Source: Oligoflexus sp.
GTDB lineage: Bacteria; Bdellovibrionota_B; Oligoflexia; Oligoflexales; Oligoflexaceae
DNA: 9,002 nt
Reading direction: 5' to 3'
Assembly (NCBI GenBank): GCA_030151925.1
Contig: JASLCY010000285.1
Span: 1-9,002, forward strand
The number at the start of each line of letters is the position of its first letter. Within the stretch, counting starts at the first letter, position 1. A program made the translations under genes and the position numbers. The notes below the pieces were generated by a model, which made no database searches, was not told the DNA's origin, and was given only the letters and a program-made list of their open reading frames with translations. Positions 6,924-9,002 of the stretch are shown here, in pieces.

Positions 6924-8756
6924 ATGATACGCGCACTGCTCCTGATTGCGACTTTAGCCGTGTCCACCGGCAGCCTCGCCGACGATCCCACGCGCGAAGG
7001 GATGGGGACGGCCATCCTGCAGCAAGGCGTGCGTTTCCGCGTCTGGGCGCCGAACGCGAAGGCGATGTATGTTTCGGGTGATTTCAATCATTGGGAGCAG
7101 ACCTCGATCCCGATGGAGCGCGAGGCGCACGATAACTTCATGGTCGAGGTCCCGGAGGCGAAAGTCGGGCAGAAATATCGCTTTTGGATCGAGACGCCCG
7201 AAGGCGAGATGCTCGCGCGCAACGATCCGCGGGCCAGGCAGGTCGAGAATTCGGCTGGCCTCTCCATCATCCATGACCCCGCTTCCTATCGATGGAAGAC
7301 CGGCGCCTATCAAACTCCCTACTTCAACAGCACGGTGATCTACGAACTTCACCTCGGCACCTTCGAAGCCGTGCGCGGCGGCGCGCCCGGCACCTGGCGC
7401 TCGGCTATGACCCGCCTGGACTACCTGAAGGATCTCGGCATCAACCTGATCGAAGTGATGCCGCCGAGCGAATTTCCCGGCGATTTCTCCTGGGGTTACA
7501 ATCCGAGTTATATCTTTGCGCCGGAATCCGCCTACGGCACGCCGGACGATATGAAGGCCTTCATCGATGCCGCCCACGCGCGCGGCATCGGTGTGGTGAT
7601 GGACGTCGTCCATAGCCATCACGGGCCCACGGATCTGCCCAACTGGTGTTTCGATGGGCCCTGCTACGGCCACGGCGGCATTTATTATTACACGGATTAT
7701 AGAGCGGATACGCCGTGGGGTTCGACGCGCCCCGACTACGGCCGCGTCGAAGTCCGTAACTTCATCAAAGACAGCGTCCTGATGTGGCTCAACGAATATA
7801 GGCTCGACGGCCTGCGATTCGACGGCACCAAGTTCATGCGCACGACGGATGGCAGCAACGGCCTGGCGGACGGCTGGAACCTTCTCCGCTCGATCAGCGA
7901 CGAGGTGAAGGCCAAGCAGCCCTGGAAGATCTTGATCGCCGAGGATTTCGGCGCCGGCGATGCGATGACGCGCGGCACTTATTGGGGCGGCGCGGGTTTC
8001 GACGCCCAGTGGTCGGGAGAGTTCATGCATCCGGTGCGGGATGCTTTGATCGCCCCTACGGACGAAGGTCGGAACATGGGTTCCATCGCCTGGTCGATCA
8101 ATCAGCGGTTCAACGGCATCGCGATGCAGAGGGTCGTCTATACCGAAAGCCATGATGAATCCGCGAACGGCCAGGAACGTCTGCCCGAAGCGATCTGGCC
8201 CGGCAATTCAGGAAGCCGGGAATCGCAGAAACGTTCGACGCTGGGTGCGGTGCTGACCCTGACTTCGCCCGGCATCCCCATGCTTTTCCAGGGGCAGGAG
8301 ATCCTCGAGAACGGCTGGTTCGACGACAAGGATCCGGTCGATTGGCAGAAGTCGAAGAGCTACTCCGGCATCACCGATCTCTATCGCGACCTCATCCGTA
8401 TGAGGCGGAATTATGCGAACAACACCCGAGGCCTGCAGGGCGAGAACGTCAACGTCTTCCATGTGAACGATAAAAACAAGGTCATCGCCTACCATCGCTG
8501 GGACAAGGGCGGGCCGGGGGATGACGTGGTGGTCGTCGTGAACTTCAGCAACCAGTGGTTCCCGTCCTATCAGGTCGGTTTCCCGCGCGGAGGCTATTGG
8601 TATGCGCGGTTCAATAGCGATTCCAAGGTCTATTCGGCGAAGTTCGGCGGGACGCAGACCTTTGATACCGTCGCCTATCCGGGCGGCAAGGATGGTTTGG
8701 GCTTTAATGCGAGTTTCGCGCTCGGGCCCTATTCCGCCGTGATCTTCTCGCAGTGA
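6924..8756 (+). CDS. Secreted GH13 enzyme with CBM48-type domain (branching-enzyme/TreZ-like)
   Basis: This 610-aa protein has a Sec signal peptide, MIRALLLIATLAVSTGSLA, with likely cleavage after Ala19. A CBM48-like N-terminal domain (about 36-118, with FRVWAPNAK and VSGDFNHW) precedes a GH13 barrel (about 130-500) and a beta-sandwich C-terminal domain (about 510-610, ending in PYSAVIFS). Catalytic regions: MDVVHSHHG (226-234), GLRFDGTK with nucleophile Asp300, IAED with acid/base Glu340, and ESHDE with Asp411. The DVVHSH and ESHD forms resemble branching enzymes of the eukaryote-like group, while EFPGDFSWGYNP also recalls TreZ. It may branch, transglycosylate or hydrolyse alpha-glucan; the choice cannot be made by eye. 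Known branching enzymes are cytoplasmic, so export is notable. GAGAG (6911-6915) lies 8 bases before ATG 6924, and AAGG only 2. It follows the CotH-type gene by 110 bases across a likely terminator. Confidence 0.92.
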   Translation: MIRALLLIATLAVSTGSLADDPTREGMGTAILQQGVRFRVWAPNAKAMYVSGDFNHWEQTSIPMEREAHDNFMVEVPEAKVGQKYRFWIETPEGEMLARNDPRARQVENSAGLSIIHDPASYRWKTGAYQTPYFNSTVIYELHLGTFEAVRGGAPGTWRSAMTRLDYLKDLGINLIEVMPPSEFPGDFSWGYNPSYIFAPESAYGTPDDMKAFIDAAHARGIGVVMDVVHSHHGPTDLPNWCFDGPCYGHGGIYYYTDYRADTPWGSTRPDYGRVEVRNFIKDSVLMWLNEYRLDGLRFDGTKFMRTTDGSNGLADGWNLLRSISDEVKAKQPWKILIAEDFGAGDAMTRGTYWGGAGFDAQWSGEFMHPVRDALIAPTDEGRNMGSIAWSINQRFNGIAMQRVVYTESHDESANGQERLPEAIWPGNSGSRESQKRSTLGAVLTLTSPGIPMLFQGQEILENGWFDDKDPVDWQKSKSYSGITDLYRDLIRMRRNYANNTRGLQGENVNVFHVNDKNKVIAYHRWDKGGPGDDVVVVVNFSNQWFPSYQVGFPRGGYWYARFNSDSKVYSAKFGGTQTFDTVAYPGGKDGLGFNASFALGPYSAVIFSQ

Positions 8757-8765
8757 CGGCCTCGC

Positions 8766-9002
8766 TCATCTCACTTCGTCCACGCCCGCGAGCGATCGTT
8801 CGATCGTGGGCTTCCTTTTGATGAAGACCACGATCGCGATGCCGAGCAGGATCATGATCGTGCAGAGCACGACCTGGAGGTTGATCACCTCGTCGAGGAA
8901 AAGCCAGCCTAGCCATACGGCTACGACCGGATTCACCACAGCGTAGGTGCTGACCTTCGAAGACTCGACCCGGAAATTGAGCCAGAGATAGGAAGAGAAG
9001 GC
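8766..9002 (-). CDS. EamA/DMT-family transporter, C-terminal part
   Basis: Only the last 78 residues are in the window, read from 9002 down to the stop at 8766-8768; the gene continues past the right edge. EamA-domain permeases of the drug/metabolite transporter superfamily are inner-membrane proteins of about ten helices that export metabolites or amino acids. The fragment shows the usual end of the second EamA repeat: SKVSTYAVVNPVVAVWLGWL (15-34), then FLDEVIN, then a final helix VVLCTIMILLGIAIVVFI (44-61), followed by a positively charged KRK and a short soluble tail ending in VDEVR. The order of helix, Asp/Glu loop and last helix matches the YedA/RhaT-like group. It converges on the secreted GH13 gene with 9 bases between the stop codons. 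The substrate cannot be told, and a link to the glucan genes is not indicated. Confidence 0.87.
   Translation of the reverse strand, partial: AFSSYLWLNFRVESSKVSTYAVVNPVVAVWLGWLFLDEVINLQVVLCTIMILLGIAIVVFIKRKPTIERSLAGVDEVR
8784..8819 (+). terminator. Terminator-like hairpin for the secreted GH13 gene, inside the converging permease gene
   Basis: GCCCGCGA (8784-8791) pairs with TCGTGGGC (8804-8811) with one G-U pair. After a single G-A mismatch, an inner CGA/TCG stem closes a TCGT loop. The stem is followed by TTCCTTTT (8812-8819). It lies 27 bases after the GH13 stop and within the last codons of the opposite-strand permease gene, so it would serve only the + strand. Confidence 0.42.

Noticed and set aside
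6503..7081. A + strand open frame bridging the end of the CotH-type gene and the start of the secreted GH13 gene
   Set aside because: Its translation is Ser/Arg/Pro-rich shadow sequence overlapping two well-supported genes in other frames and running through the terminator hairpin.
6954..8153. Open frame on the - strand opposite the secreted GH13 gene (399 codons)
   Set aside because: Same reason: a shadow of a well-supported gene with no recognisable product.
320..8756. Rare ATA isoleucine codons that are mostly followed by G
   Set aside because: I count only about a dozen such codons, including an exception before CAC in the GH13 active site; too few to argue for a real context effect.

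Overview
The window (about 60% GC) looks like chromosomal DNA of a Gram-negative bacterium. Two proteins carry lipobox signal peptides (LLSC), two more have Sec-type signal peptides, and the left edge holds the end of a RodA-type cell-wall polymerase. Codon and protein style would fit a delta-proteobacteria-like lineage such as Bdellovibrionota/Oligoflexia, but this is only an impression. No tRNA, rRNA, CRISPR, insertion sequence or phage gene is visible.

Left part (1-2122), housekeeping: the last 91 codons of rodA; purC (SAICAR synthase of purine synthesis); and, 12 bases on, a short-chain dehydrogenase/reductase probably in the same transcript. A GC-rich hairpin lies between rodA and purC.

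Middle and right part (2224-8756), exported proteins, all on the + strand: (a) a secreted protein of unknown family, 309 aa; (b) a GH13 alpha-amylase-family lipoprotein, 695 aa, with the full catalytic triad; (c) 25 bases later, a lipoprotein of the CotH kinase-like family, 478 aa; (d) after a likely terminator, a secreted GH13 protein with an N-terminal CBM48-type domain, 610 aa, resembling glycogen-branching enzymes and TreZ-like enzymes. Together this suggests a cell-envelope or extracellular alpha-glucan system in which an amylase-like enzyme and a branching-like enzyme act on the same polymer, with a CotH-type kinase made alongside the amylase. The kinase target is not visible. A perfect 7-bp inverted repeat with a 3-base spacer lies just downstream of an extended -10-like sequence in front of the amylase gene and is the best candidate operator.

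Right edge (8766-9002): the C-terminal 78 residues of an EamA/DMT-family permease on the - strand, converging on the last GH13 gene with only 9 bases between stop codons. A terminator-like hairpin for the + strand lies inside this permease gene.

The most interesting feature is the GH13 + CotH + secreted GH13 cluster. Each family is known; the combination, the double lipoprotein anchoring and the secreted branching-like enzyme are what deserve a closer look.
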